Shown: positions 32,738-42,197 of the stretch, one piece after another
Numbering within the stretch: the first letter of the stretch is position 1
Layout of the letters: every line of letters begins with the position of its first letter
Assembly: GCA_039193195.1 (NCBI GenBank)
Contig: JBCCWS010000003.1
Span: 1 to 64,000, forward strand
Reading direction: 5' to 3'
From: Pseudomonadota bacterium
Lineage (GTDB): Bacteria > Pseudomonadota > Gammaproteobacteria > Steroidobacterales > JBCBZW01
DNA length: 64,000 bases
Made by a program: the position numbers and the translations under genes
Notes under the pieces: model-generated
Database searches by the model: none
What the model was told of the DNA's origin: nothing
Seen by the model: the letters and a program-made list of their open reading frames with translations, nothing else

Positions 32738-35326
32738 TTAGGCCGCCCCAGAGGCACGCTCGTTTTCCACCCGAGGCGCGAGAAGCGCCTGGATGGGCTC
32801 GGGGCGGTGTAGATGAAAGCCCTGCGCCATGTCCACACCCAAGCGGGTCAGCTCGCCGATAATCTCGTCGCTTTGCACGTGTTCGGCCACCACCTGCAGA
32901 TCGAGCACGCCCGCGATGTCGACGAAGGAGCGCACTACCGCCAGGCTCAGGGGATCCTCCAGCATGGTAGAGACCAGTTGGCCGTCGATCTTCAGGTAGT
33001 CGAAGCTGAGCGAGCGCAGGTAGCCGTAGGACGACATGCCGGCACCGAAATCATCCAGGGCGACGCGCACGCCCGCACGGCGCACGGCCTCTAGGAAGCC
33101 ACGCGCATCGCACAGGTTGGCGATCACGGCGGTCTCGGTGACCTCCAGAATCAACCGCTGGCGAACGTTCAGGGGCACAGCCCCGAGGGCGACCAGGGCG
33201 CTGTCGTGGAAATCGCGATCGCCTAGGGACTGGCCCGAGAGGTTCACGTAGATCTCCGTCGTGGCATCGTTCGCCTGCGCACTCAGCAGCGCCAGCGCTT
33301 GCCCTAGCACCCACTGGTCGATGCGCATCATCAGGCGAAAGCGCTCGGCCGCGGGCATAAAGGCGCCGGGCATCACGAGTTCACCGTCCTCCTCGCACAT
33401 GCGGATGAGCAGTTCGATGCGATCCACTGGGTCGTCCGCACGCAGGCGGGCGATTCGCTGGCCGTGCAGCACGAAGCGATCGTGCTCGAGGGACTCTTCG
33501 ATCCGCAGGGCCCAGCGCGTGCGGGTTTGCTGGGAGCGGATCTCCGTATCGCTGTCGTGGTAGCGCCGGACGCGATCCCGTCCCGCATCCTTGGCGGCGT
33601 AGCACGCCGTGTCCGCCGCCTGCATGATGGCGGCGGGATGCGACCACTCACCGTGCACGCTCACCAAGCCGATGCTCACGCTCACCCGAAAGCGGTGCTC
33701 ACCGCAGACGAAGCGGAAATCGCGCACGCGCTGGCAAATCGTGCTCGCAAGGCGCTCTGCCTCTTCCGGCGGACAGTCGTGCAAGATGATCGCAAACTCA
33801 TCACCACCTAGGCGCGCCACCGTGTCCGTGCCGCGCACGCCCTTGGTGAACAGGCCCACCACTCGCACCAGCAGCTCATCGCCCACCGAATGGCCGCAGG
33901 TGTCGTTGACGATTTTGAACTGATCGAGATCGAGGAACAGCAGCGCGTGCAGGCACCCACTGTGTCTGGCGTCTTCGTGAGCCTGGCCCAGCATAAACTC
34001 GAGTTCACTGCGATTGAGCAGGCCTGTCAGAGAGTCGTGGCGCGCGCGATAGCGCATCTCGTTGTCGAGGCGACGGCGTTCGGTAACGTCGTAGAGCACC
34101 ATGACGGCCCCCAGTACCTCACCTTCACCGTTGATGATCGGTGCCGCCTTGCTCTCGACCGCGTACTCGCTTCCATCGCGCGAGAGCAGCAGCGCATCGC
34201 GATCCAGGCTCACCGCCGTGCGGCCGGCGACGCAGGGCTTGACCAAATCGGCCAACGGCTCGCGCGCGCTTTCGTCGACGAGGTAGCACACCTCGTGCAC
34301 TCCGCGGCCGACCATGTCGCCGCAAGCCGTGCCCGTCAGGCGCTCAGCAACGGGGTTCATCCAGGTCACCAATCCGCTGGGATCGGTCGTAATCACCGCA
34401 TCGCCGATCGACTCTAGGGTGACGTTCAACAGATCGTTGTTCTCGGCCAGAGCTTGGGTGAGCTGGCGACGCTCGGTAACGTCCTGAAAGGCACCGTAGA
34501 CGCGGATCACCTCTCCATCGCGCGACTCTGTAAGGCCTTGGGCGCGTACCCAGATCCGCTCACCGCTGGCACGGATCAGTGGCAACTCCAGGTCCCAGCC
34601 CTCGCCCGTCTCAAGGGCGCGTGCGACCGCTTCACTGATGATCGCTCGGGCCTGCGGAGCGTAAAAGTCGATTGCCGTCTCCACGGACGGTTCGTAGTCC
34701 TGACCCACCCCATGAATCTGCTTGGTCTGATCAGTCCAAATGAGCTTGTTCGTGAGCAGGTTGAGCTCGTAGCCACCCACCCCTGCAACCTGCCCGGTGA
34801 TGGACAGGAGCTGCTCGTTGCGGCGCAGGTTCTCCTCGTGGCGCTTACGCGCCCCGATCGGCAGGTGCACCCCGAACATCCGGCAGGGCTCGCCGTCATC
34901 CCCCCACGCTAGGACGCGTCCTCGGGTCTGCAGCCACACCCAATGCCCCTGGCGATGACGCATGCGGATCTCGCAGTCGTAGTTCGCGAGATCGCCTCTG
35001 AAGTGAGCCGCGATCGACGCCTCCACGAGCGGCACGTCGTCTGGGTGAATCAGCCCGCGAAAGCGCTCCATGGTGACCGGATGAAGCTCGTCGGGAGTGT
35101 AGCCGAGCAGGCTCGCCCAGCGCTCGTTGATGCGAACCCGGTCACGCTTTATGTCCCACTCCCACGTGGCCGCCTCCAGGGCCTCGATAACGCCCGCAAG
35201 GAAGCGTCGGTCTTCCTCGGTCTGATCGCCCTCACTCGCCGATCGCGCGCCCACAGCGCCAACGCCGTCGCTAGCCGCGCCTGGCTTAGGCGTTGAGGCA
35301 CTGGATGATCTGGGGGGAGATTTCAT
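32738..35326 (-). CDS. PAS-GGDEF-EAL cyclic-di-GMP signalling protein
   Basis: A protein of about 862 residues without membrane helices. Three PAS/PAC sensor modules occupy roughly the first 430 residues (for example WEWDIKRDRVRINERWASLLGYTPDEL and DAVITTDPSGLVTWMNPVAERLTG). A GGDEF domain with intact RLGGDEF follows. The EAL domain has its signature as ELL, with the other catalytic residues present (NLSGQSL, EVTETA, DDFGAG, KIDG, VVAEHV, QGFHLHRP). Both cyclase and phosphodiesterase activities are therefore possible. The ATG at 35326 is preferred; a TTG 30 bases earlier is an alternative. It is monocistronic. Confidence 0.85.
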   Translation of the reverse strand: MKSPPRSSSASTPKPGAASDGVGAVGARSASEGDQTEEDRRFLAGVIEALEAATWEWDIKRDRVRINERWASLLGYTPDELHPVTMERFRGLIHPDDVPLVEASIAAHFRGDLANYDCEIRMRHRQGHWVWLQTRGRVLAWGDDGEPCRMFGVHLPIGARKRHEENLRRNEQLLSITGQVAGVGGYELNLLTNKLIWTDQTKQIHGVGQDYEPSVETAIDFYAPQARAIISEAVARALETGEGWDLELPLIRASGERIWVRAQGLTESRDGEVIRVYGAFQDVTERRQLTQALAENNDLLNVTLESIGDAVITTDPSGLVTWMNPVAERLTGTACGDMVGRGVHEVCYLVDESAREPLADLVKPCVAGRTAVSLDRDALLLSRDGSEYAVESKAAPIINGEGEVLGAVMVLYDVTERRRLDNEMRYRARHDSLTGLLNRSELEFMLGQAHEDARHSGCLHALLFLDLDQFKIVNDTCGHSVGDELLVRVVGLFTKGVRGTDTVARLGGDEFAIILHDCPPEEAERLASTICQRVRDFRFVCGEHRFRVSVSIGLVSVHGEWSHPAAIMQAADTACYAAKDAGRDRVRRYHDSDTEIRSQQTRTRWALRIEESLEHDRFVLHGQRIARLRADDPVDRIELLIRMCEEDGELVMPGAFMPAAERFRLMMRIDQWVLGQALALLSAQANDATTEIYVNLSGQSLGDRDFHDSALVALGAVPLNVRQRLILEVTETAVIANLCDARGFLEAVRRAGVRVALDDFGAGMSSYGYLRSLSFDYLKIDGQLVSTMLEDPLSLAVVRSFVDIAGVLDLQVVAEHVQSDEIIGELTRLGVDMAQGFHLHRPEPIQALLAPRVENERASGAA

Positions 35327-35758
35327 AGGCTGGGTACGTGACACGCTTGACCCCAAGGCTATGCGTTCGGATGGACGGTGACCTTGAACCGCGTCACCAG
35401 TATGGCAATCGCAGCATTTTACCTAACGAATTTTTATTATTAGCTACCAAGCGACTGCATAAAGTCATCGGGATTGACTCAAAAGGAGCAGGCCCACCGG
35501 GGTGAATCCCCTAGATGACCACCACACCGCGCGGCAGTCGCCCGGGCCGAATCCCCAGGCCGATACACCCTTCGATGCGCCTTCGCAAGGCTAAACCCCA
35601 GGCGCCCGTCCACCTGGCGACGCCCTGATCTTCACTCGCTTAGCTATTACATTCATTTGGCTACAAGGGAGCGCACGAGACACCCTCGACAAACACCGGC
35701 CTTGCCGCTTTGGACGTGGGCCAGTAGGCTTCCTCGATCACCCTATCTGGAGCCCCCT
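35327..35758. other. Intergenic region between divergent genes
   Basis: About 430 bases between the PAS-GGDEF-EAL gene and the aminopeptidase gene. It includes an AT-rich patch (about 35415-35450) unlike the surrounding GC-rich DNA, which probably holds one or both promoters. A small GGGG-TGAAT-CCCC hairpin occurs near 35500. No RNA gene or known riboswitch fold was recognised. Confidence 0.4.
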
Positions 35759-36724
35759 ATGCCCTCGGATCACGCGCCGCGCCGATCGCTGTACCCCGCG
35801 ATAGAACCGTTCGACCACGGCACCTTACAGGTGAGCCAGCTGCACCGCATCTACTACGAGCAAAGCGGCAATCCTGCGGGTAAACCGGTCGTTTTCCTTC
35901 ACGGCGGCCCCGGCGGTGGCGGCGACACACGCCCTCGCCGCTTCTTCGATCCTGCGCGCTACCGTATCGTTGTTTTCGACCAGCGCGGCTGTGGTCGCAG
36001 CGAGCCCCATGCGGCGCTCGAGGAAAACACAAGCTGGGATCTGGTCGCCGACATCGAGCGCCTGCGTGAGCACCTGGGTGTCGATCGCTGGCAGGTCTTC
36101 GGCGGATCCTGGGGCAGTACCCTGTCTCTGCTCTACGCGCAGACCCATCCACAGCGCGTGACGGAACTTGTGCTCCGAGGGATTTTCATGTTGCGGCGAA
36201 GCGAGCTGGAATGGTTCTACCAGCACGGCGCGAGTGAGATTTATCCCGACCAGTTCGCGCGATACGAATCGGTCATTCCGATGGACGAGCGTCACGACTT
36301 GATTTGCGCCTTCCATCGCCGCCTCACGGGCGAGAACCAAGCCACCGCGCTAGAGGCGGCGCGCGCGTGGGCGATCTGGGAGGGGTCGACCAGTGCCCTG
36401 CGACCGGCCCCAAACGTGGAGGAGACCTTCGGCGATGCACACTTCGCCCTGGCCTTCGCCCGCATCGAGTCGCACTACTTCGTCAACGGCGGATTCATGG
36501 ACAGCGAGACGCAGATCCTCGATCAGATCGATCGCATTCGCCACATTCCCGCCGTGGTCGTGCACGGCCGCTACGACGTGGTCTGCCCCATTCGCAACGC
36601 CTGGGATCTCTCCCAACGCTGGCCCGAGGCAAGCCTGGAGATCATCGACGATGCGGGCCACTCAGCCTTTGAGCCCGGCATCACCGACGCCTTGATCCGC
36701 GCCACAGACAGATTCTGCGGTTGA
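35759..36724 (+). CDS. pip: Prolyl aminopeptidase (peptidase S33)
   Basis: A 321-residue alpha/beta-hydrolase that removes N-terminal proline from peptides. Typical S33 elements are all present: the oxyanion segment FLHGGPGGGGD (residues 47-56), DQRGCGRSEPH, the nucleophile Ser117 in GGSWGSTLSL, the acidic residue in GRYDVVCP and the histidine in DAGHSAFEPG. Length and order match bacterial Pip. The ATG at 35759 has GGAG upstream and matches the family's usual N-terminus (RSLYPAIEPFDHGTL); an upstream in-frame ATG is rejected. The enzyme is cytoplasmic. Confidence 0.92.
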   Translation: MPSDHAPRRSLYPAIEPFDHGTLQVSQLHRIYYEQSGNPAGKPVVFLHGGPGGGGDTRPRRFFDPARYRIVVFDQRGCGRSEPHAALEENTSWDLVADIERLREHLGVDRWQVFGGSWGSTLSLLYAQTHPQRVTELVLRGIFMLRRSELEWFYQHGASEIYPDQFARYESVIPMDERHDLICAFHRRLTGENQATALEAARAWAIWEGSTSALRPAPNVEETFGDAHFALAFARIESHYFVNGGFMDSETQILDQIDRIRHIPAVVVHGRYDVVCPIRNAWDLSQRWPEASLEIIDDAGHSAFEPGITDALIRATDRFCG

Positions 36725-36736
36725 CTGTGTAGGGAT

Positions 36737-36752
36737 GCGCCCCTGGAGGCGC
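36737..36752. terminator. Weak hairpin between convergent genes
   Basis: GCGCC, a six-base loop and GGCGC lie in the 33-base gap between the stops of the aminopeptidase gene and the convergent PAP2 gene. The stem is only five base pairs and has no T-run, so it is a tentative bidirectional terminator. Confidence 0.25.
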
Positions 36753-36757
36753 GGGGA

Positions 36758-37456
36758 TCAGCGACGACGTAACGACGATGCGATGCGACGGCGTCCGTCT
36801 GGGTGCACCAGTAGCCAGGTCACGACCAAGCTCGCCCCAACGATCCAGTACGAGAACAGCACGTCACTCAGCCAGTGGGCGCCCACGGCGATTCGCGCAA
36901 AGCCAACCCCGAGGGCACCGCCGAGCCCCGCCAGCAGCCAGGGGTAGCGCCGACGCGACCCGAGCAAGGCGGGCGCCATGAGGTAGGCGCCAAAACCCGC
37001 GTGACCGCTCGGGAAGGAGCAATTGCGCTGACACTCACCGGCGAGCTCCCCTAGTCGTCGAAACGAGTAGTCCCCCTGAAAGGGTTGGCTATCCCGGGGG
37101 CGTGGACGCGGCCAATCGCTCTTGAACTGGTGCACCACCAGACCTGGCCCAATCAACAAGCCGGCGAGGAGAAATCCAATCACCGTGCGCCGCGACCGCA
37201 GCCAGCGCATGGCGGGGACTAGGGACAGCATCAACATGATCAGCAGGACCAGCCCGAAGAGCTGCGAGCCGCGCTGCACGCCGTGGTAAACCCATGCGAT
37301 AGGCGGCTGTTCGTTAGACCAAAAGCGCGCCTTCTCCACACCGTTTGGATCGTAGAACCAGCTCGCCACCGTGAGATCGATGCTGGGCCAAAGCGAGATC
37401 GCAAGCGTCAACAGGGCGAGGCAAATGACGCCGAGCTGCCAAATCCGCTTGCTCAC
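36758..37456 (-). CDS. PAP2-family lipid phosphatase
   Basis: A 232-residue membrane phosphatase with about six helices and the three PAP2 motifs in order: KSDWPRPRP, CSFPSGHAGFG and ARIAVGAHWLSDV. It probably dephosphorylates a polyprenyl or lipid diphosphate, or modifies lipid A, in the periplasm. The GTG at 37456 overlaps the stop of the upstream GT39 gene (GTGA), coupling the two. This is one of two PAP2 genes that bracket the glycosylation island. Confidence 0.85.
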   Translation of the reverse strand: MSKRIWQLGVICLALLTLAISLWPSIDLTVASWFYDPNGVEKARFWSNEQPPIAWVYHGVQRGSQLFGLVLLIMLMLSLVPAMRWLRSRRTVIGFLLAGLLIGPGLVVHQFKSDWPRPRPRDSQPFQGDYSFRRLGELAGECQRNCSFPSGHAGFGAYLMAPALLGSRRRYPWLLAGLGGALGVGFARIAVGAHWLSDVLFSYWIVGASLVVTWLLVHPDGRRRIASSLRRR

Positions 37457-39024
37457 GGCCGTGGCGCCTCGGCCCCGGTCCGCCCCGGCATCGCATCGCT
37501 CGGCGGCAGGTGGGCAACCGCATCGTAGCCGCGGAATCCCTGCAGGTAGTACACAAACACCTCGAGCGTCCGATCCACCACCACTTGGTGGCGCGCCGTG
37601 CCGATCTGCTCCGCCACCTCGAAGGCAGGTGCCAGAGCATCGAGTGGCGTACGTCCAACGTATAGGAAGCTGGTTGCCTCGCTCGCACTGATGTCGTTCA
37701 TGAGTTCGAACTGGCTGGCGACGCCGCCATCCGGATTCCAGGCGGCCACATCGGACCATTCGGTTCGCGGCGTCCGACCGTAGTAGGTCATCTCGGATAG
37801 CACCAGGCGATCATCCCCGAGCAACGCAGCCTCTAGGCGATCAGCGCGAAGCGCCTGAACCTGCTCACCCATCTCCCTCCAGCCGAGTATTCGCGACCAG
37901 GGATCGACCCTGCGCGTCAGTTCAACACCTACTACTGGTGCCAGCGTGCGGAAGTGGTACGGCACAACGTTGAGCAGCCCGTTCAGCACCAGCGCTGCGA
38001 TCAGCAGACTCGTCCCCATCCGCCCGCGCTCGCGCAAGAAGACCACTAGCAACGGCGTCGCAGACACGTAGGCAGCGAGGGCCCAATTCACGTTTGCCCC
38101 ACCCAACCAGGCCTGACCGAGGTACATCGTCAGGAGCGGCAAGGTGAACAGAAGCAGCATACGCTGGCGAGAGTCACGCCACACGGTCGGTGAGAAACAC
38201 ATAACTAGCAGCACCAGGAACGCCAAGGGCCCAAAGATACCCAGCTGACCGCCTAAGAACTCCAGCAGGTCGCCGAAGCGATCGCGATCGCCCGTCCACT
38301 CGGTCATCTCCGCCGTGTGGGTGATGCTCGGAAATCCATGCTGCAGGTTCCACCACAGGTTGGGGGTCAGCACGAGGGCCATCACTGCCAGCGCCAACCA
38401 AGGCCCGCTCATGCGCAGCCACCCGCGATGCTCGCTCAGCAGCAGGTAAAGGAACATGGAGATGGGGAACAACACCATCGTGTACTTGGACAACATTCCC
38501 AAGCCCATGGCGATGCCCAACCCGACCCAAGCGCCAGGTTGCTCATCGAGCGCCGACACGAATAGCCACAGGCCGATGGCCCAAAAGGCCACCAAGGGAG
38601 CATCCGTGGAGACTGTCATTGACAGGAAGCCTACGGCGGGCAGAGTGTACAAGGCGATGCCGCTCAAGGTGCCGTGCTCGCGGCCGAATTGACGTATAGC
38701 GAGCAACGCCACGAATACCGCAGCAACGCCATACCACAGAAATGCGCTCAGCTTGACGCAGAGCTCGCCCTCGCCGCAGACGCTCGTGAGGGCGGCGATC
38801 GACCAGGCCACGAACGGCGGTTTGGAGTAGTAACCGAAGGCCAGGTGACGTGACCAATCCAGGTAGTAGGCCTCGTCCAGATACAGGTTCATTCCCGTGC
38901 TCTGCACGATGAAGGCGCGGTAAACGGCGATCGCGAGCAGGACCACGAGCAGCCAGAGCATGGCACTGAACTGCGGGGTCTTGTCCGCTTCTGGGGAACT
39001 GCTGGGGTTCGCGATGCTCAACAA
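37453..39024 (-). CDS. GT39/ArnT-like membrane glycosyltransferase
   Basis: A 523-residue integral membrane transferase with about ten to twelve helices. The first periplasmic loop has the GT39-type acidic motif YLDEAYYLDWSRHLAFGYYSKPPFVAW, where the Asp-Glu is catalytic in ArnT/PMT-like enzymes. A short soluble C-terminal domain follows. It uses a polyprenyl-phosphate sugar as donor and probably glycosylates lipid A or another envelope lipid. It is coupled to a PAP2 gene and divergent from the DUF3108-led operon, which encodes likely donor-making enzymes. Confidence 0.85.
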   Translation of the reverse strand: MLSIANPSSSPEADKTPQFSAMLWLLVVLLAIAVYRAFIVQSTGMNLYLDEAYYLDWSRHLAFGYYSKPPFVAWSIAALTSVCGEGELCVKLSAFLWYGVAAVFVALLAIRQFGREHGTLSGIALYTLPAVGFLSMTVSTDAPLVAFWAIGLWLFVSALDEQPGAWVGLGIAMGLGMLSKYTMVLFPISMFLYLLLSEHRGWLRMSGPWLALAVMALVLTPNLWWNLQHGFPSITHTAEMTEWTGDRDRFGDLLEFLGGQLGIFGPLAFLVLLVMCFSPTVWRDSRQRMLLLFTLPLLTMYLGQAWLGGANVNWALAAYVSATPLLVVFLRERGRMGTSLLIAALVLNGLLNVVPYHFRTLAPVVGVELTRRVDPWSRILGWREMGEQVQALRADRLEAALLGDDRLVLSEMTYYGRTPRTEWSDVAAWNPDGGVASQFELMNDISASEATSFLYVGRTPLDALAPAFEVAEQIGTARHQVVVDRTLEVFVYYLQGFRGYDAVAHLPPSDAMPGRTGAEAPRP

Positions 39025-39116
39025 GAGGGTATCCAGTCGGTTTAGACTTCGGGTTCGCCCCCGCCAGGCGCGCAGCGCGCCGGCGCGAGCCTTGAGTGTT
39101 TCGGAGGAATGCTCAT

Positions 39117-40037
39117 ATGCCTGCAGATTTCAGGCCCGGTCGTCGCGCGACCGCTGCCGCCCCCCCCTGCCCCAGCTCGCTTCGCGCACCCGTGCGCTGG
39201 CTGCTGGCGGCCGCAAGTATACTCGTTGCGGCAAGCGCTTCGATGGCGACCGAACCGGTCGCCTACACGGCCGAGTACAAGCTGCGCGCCTTCGGCCTGC
39301 GCGGCAAGATGAATGTCGAACAATACCCCGAGCCCGGCGCCGCCACCGCGCAAGGACCGGTCTGGCGCTACCGCTCGGAACTGCGGGCCAAGGGCTTTGG
39401 TAAGCTGTTCTTCGGTGGCCTCACCTTCGAGGACGCCCTGTTCGAAGTACGCGACGACGGCCGCCTGCGCCCCCTTCACGTGACTGGCAAGGACTCGATG
39501 AAGGACCGCTCGAAGGACGTGACCTTCACCTGGCCTAAGGGCGATGAATCGTCCAGCGAAGGCCCTCTCGCCGAGGGCACCGATGCCGAGGCCACCTTCT
39601 CCATGGAAATTCCCCCGGAGGTGCTCGATCGCGCCCTGCTGATCCCGGCGATCGCCCTGGACCTCGAACACAGCGGCGCGGCACGAGACGCGCACGGCGA
39701 GCTCACCTTGGCCTCCGCACCCCTGGATCCCGAGCGCGGCTATCGCTTTCGGGTCCTCGAACGCGGCCGCCTCCGCGACTACTATGCGCGGCTCGTAGGA
39801 GAGGAAGCCCTCGAGGGACCAGAGGGGGACCCGATCGAGACCCTCGTGTTCGAACACCGGCGCGATGGCTCAAGCCGCACCACCACCTTCTGGCTGGCGC
39901 CCTCCCTGAGCTACCTGCCGATCCAGATTCAGCAGCGCAAGAACGACAAAAAGCCCCACCTGCGGGCCTTCCTCAAGGACTACCTGCCCGTTGACCCTGA
40001 CCAGCAGCAACCCGGTCCTGAGCGCGACGCCCGCTGA
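39117..40037 (+). CDS. DUF3108 periplasmic protein
   Basis: A 306-residue exported protein. After a signal region (about residues 20-45, WLLAAASILVAASASMA) it shows DUF3108 features: VAYTAEYKLRAFGLRGKMNVEQY, WRYRSELRAKGFGKLFFGGLTFEDALFEV, and VTFTWPK. The family is predicted to form a beta-rich periplasmic fold of unknown role, often near envelope-biogenesis genes. The ATG at 39117 has GGAGG about nine bases upstream and is favoured over the in-frame codon at 39096. The gene overlaps the next by 47 bases if the latter starts at TTG 39991. Confidence 0.75.
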   Translation: MPADFRPGRRATAAAPPCPSSLRAPVRWLLAAASILVAASASMATEPVAYTAEYKLRAFGLRGKMNVEQYPEPGAATAQGPVWRYRSELRAKGFGKLFFGGLTFEDALFEVRDDGRLRPLHVTGKDSMKDRSKDVTFTWPKGDESSSEGPLAEGTDAEATFSMEIPPEVLDRALLIPAIALDLEHSGAARDAHGELTLASAPLDPERGYRFRVLERGRLRDYYARLVGEEALEGPEGDPIETLVFEHRRDGSSRTTTFWLAPSLSYLPIQIQQRKNDKKPHLRAFLKDYLPVDPDQQQPGPERDAR

Positions 40038-40785
40038 GCCAGCAGGCGCGCCGAGTAGCGCAATCGCTGCGCTGTCGGTGGTGGTACCCGTGCACAACGA
40101 GGCAGGGAACATCACCCCGCTGATCGAGGAGATCCATGCGACGCTGGCGGGACTGCCGCACGAAATCATCTACGTCGACGACGCCAGCTGCGACGATTCC
40201 CTGCGCGAGCTCGCTGCCTGCGCCGAGCGTTTCGATAGCCTGCGGGTACTGCGCAACGAACGCCAAGCCGGCCAGAGCACCTCCGTGCTGAACGGCGTAC
40301 GCGCGGCTCGACACGAGTGGATCGCAACCCTTGATGGCGATGGCCAGAACGACCCCAAGGACATCCCGCACCTGATGGCAGCGTTGATCGAGGATGGCGA
40401 GGCGATCATGGCCATCGGTCACCGCAAGAAGCGGCGTGACTCCTGGGTGCGCCGACGCGCCTCGGGCATCGCCAAGGGCGCGAGACGCCTCCTGCTGGGC
40501 GATGAAGTGCCTGACAGCGGCTGCGGACTCAAGGTGCTCCGCCGCGATGCCTACCTGGCACTTCCCTACTTCGACCATATGCATCGTTTTCTCCCCACCC
40601 TGGTGCAGCAGGGCGGCCAGCGCGTACTCTCCGTGGCCGTGAACCATCGCCCGCGCGAGCGCGGCCAGTCGAAGTACGGGATCCTCGACCGCGCGATGGC
40701 CGGGGTGATCGATATCATCGGTGTCGCCTGGCTCGGCATGCGCAATCGCCGCACAGCGACCGAGGAACTCGATCGCCGCTCCTAG
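39991..40785 (+). CDS. GT2 glycosyltransferase, soluble polyprenyl-phosphate type
   Basis: A 264-residue family-2 glycosyltransferase resembling dolichol-phosphate mannose synthase without membrane helices. It shows LSVVVPVHNEAGNITPLIEEI, EIIYVDDASCDDSL, IATLDGDGQNDPKDI (DxD-type metal site) and the acceptor region VNHRPRERGQSKYGI. It would transfer a sugar from a nucleotide donor to a polyprenyl phosphate at the inner leaflet. The start is uncertain: TTG 39991 overlaps the previous gene, while GTG 40078 would begin at the first strand. The next gene (LAB_N) may supply a membrane partner. Confidence 0.8.
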   Translation: MTLTSSNPVLSATPAEPAGAPSSAIAALSVVVPVHNEAGNITPLIEEIHATLAGLPHEIIYVDDASCDDSLRELAACAERFDSLRVLRNERQAGQSTSVLNGVRAARHEWIATLDGDGQNDPKDIPHLMAALIEDGEAIMAIGHRKKRRDSWVRRRASGIAKGARRLLLGDEVPDSGCGLKVLRRDAYLALPYFDHMHRFLPTLVQQGGQRVLSVAVNHRPRERGQSKYGILDRAMAGVIDIIGVAWLGMRNRRTATEELDRRS

Positions 40786-40813
40786 CCCGGATCTCGAGGG
40801 ATTGGACCCGCCC

Positions 40814-41218
40814 ATGCTACTGACCGGATCGTTGTTGTTGGCGACGGCCTTGGCCGACGCCACCCCCCTGATCGCCCCCGCCCCAGCGGACCCGTTTCGC
40901 CAAGTGCTCTTCGAGGTGACCTTCGGCGGTCTCGCCTGGTCGATCACGCCGTGGAAAATCATCGGTTACGGCGGCGTCACCCTGTTCGGCCTGCGCTGGG
41001 TGGTGCAGGCGCTCGCCTCGCGAAAGGCCCAGGCACCGACCATGCCGCTGGCCTTTTGGTTGATGAGCGTTGCGGGCAGCCTCATGCTGCTCGCCTACTT
41101 CATCTGGGGCAAAAATGACTCCGTGGGAATTCTCTCTAACCTGATGCCGTCGTTGATCTACAGCTACAACCTCTATCTGTTCTTCCGCCAGCGCCAGCGC
41201 ACGGCCACCGCCACCTAA
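40814..41218 (+). CDS. Lipid-A-disaccharide synthase N-terminal-domain (LAB_N) protein
   Basis: A 134-residue protein with three to four membrane helices matching the LAB_N domain: WKIIGYGGVTLFGLRWVVQALASRKAQ, MPLAFWLMSVAGSLMLLAYFIWGKNDSVGILSNLMPSLIYSYNLYL. Despite the name it lacks the glycosyltransferase part of LpxB. Stand-alone LAB_N proteins are commonly encoded beside polyprenyl-phosphate glycosyltransferases, as here, and probably act as membrane partners. The ATG at 40814 is 28 bases after the preceding stop. Confidence 0.85.
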   Translation: MLLTGSLLLATALADATPLIAPAPADPFRQVLFEVTFGGLAWSITPWKIIGYGGVTLFGLRWVVQALASRKAQAPTMPLAFWLMSVAGSLMLLAYFIWGKNDSVGILSNLMPSLIYSYNLYLFFRQRQRTATAT

Positions 41219-41225
41219 GCATCCC

Positions 41226-42191
41226 TTGGACGAGCGGCAGACGAAGACGCGGGGCTGGCGCAGGCTGCTATCGCTGACCGTGGTCGTGCTCAGCGTGCCC
41301 GCGCTCGGCCTGTGGGTGCACTTGACGGTGGGTTGGCCAAGGCTCCTCACCCCCTGGATAGGTCTGACGGTTGCCGACTACGGCGTGCTGTTCCTGGGCA
41401 TGGCGATCGCCTACCTCGCCCGCGCGGCGCGCCTGTTCGACTTCTTCCGCGACACGGTGGCCCGTGCGCCCTTCGGGTTGCTCCGCCTGAGCCTCTTGCA
41501 CAACCTCTCCAACCACCTACTGCCAATGCGAACCGGAGAGGCTGCCTTCCCCCTGTTGATGAAACGCTATTTCGGCGTTAGCTTCGCGGACGCAGGGCTA
41601 TCGCTCGTGTGGCTGCGCGTGCTGGACCTCGCCGCCCTGACGTTGCTGGCTTCCACCGTGATCGCGAGGGGAAGTCCCCTTGGCCCCCTGACCCAGGCGC
41701 TCGCCCTCACCCTCGCCCTGGGCAGTGCTGCCGCCCTGCTGCTGCTGCCGTGGGCAGTGCACCTGCTACCGGCTGCGTTTGATGGCGGGCGCACGCAGCG
41801 GCTGATCCATGCGATTGCTAGCAACCTGCCGAGGGGATCGGCGGCCTACGCCAGGGCGGTTCTACTCACGCTCGTCGCCTGGGCTGCGAAGGGCTTCGCC
41901 CTGCTCTGGCTGGCGCTACAGTTCACCGCCTTGAGCGCCTCGACCGCCGCCGTGGGTGTGGCAGCCGGTGAGCTCTCGAGCGTACTGCCGATCCACGGAC
42001 TGGCAGGTAGCGGCACCTACGAGGGGGCCATGGTAGCTGCGCTAGTGGCGGTGGGTGCCGAGCACGACGTCGCCCTCCTAGCGGCAGTCAACGTACACCT
42101 CTTCCTGCTCGGCACGGCGTTCGCCCTCGGCGTCTCGGCGCTCCTGTTGCCGCGACCGCCATCGCCCGCCAAGCCCGATCGGGTAAGCTGA
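41226..42191 (+). CDS. UPF0104/LPG-synthase-like TM family protein
   Basis: A 321-residue membrane protein with about eight helices. It shows the flippase/synthase TM signature of the lysylphosphatidylglycerol-synthase family: LLRLSLLHNLSNHLLPMRTGEAAFPLL, WLRVLDLAALTLLAS, GVAAGELSSVLPIHGLAGSGTYEGAM. There is no cytosolic aminoacyl-transfer domain. It may move a lipid-linked sugar. The start is TTG, seven bases after the LAB_N stop; no better start is seen. Confidence 0.75.
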   Translation: MDERQTKTRGWRRLLSLTVVVLSVPALGLWVHLTVGWPRLLTPWIGLTVADYGVLFLGMAIAYLARAARLFDFFRDTVARAPFGLLRLSLLHNLSNHLLPMRTGEAAFPLLMKRYFGVSFADAGLSLVWLRVLDLAALTLLASTVIARGSPLGPLTQALALTLALGSAAALLLLPWAVHLLPAAFDGGRTQRLIHAIASNLPRGSAAYARAVLLTLVAWAAKGFALLWLALQFTALSASTAAVGVAAGELSSVLPIHGLAGSGTYEGAMVAALVAVGAEHDVALLAAVNVHLFLLGTAFALGVSALLLPRPPSPAKPDRVS

Positions 42192-42197
42192 GTCCCC

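Noticed and set aside
35480-35600. Possible riboswitch-like GC-rich stems upstream of the aminopeptidase gene.
   Set aside because: No consensus core of the cobalamin, glycine, TPP or cyclic-di-GMP classes could be matched by eye.
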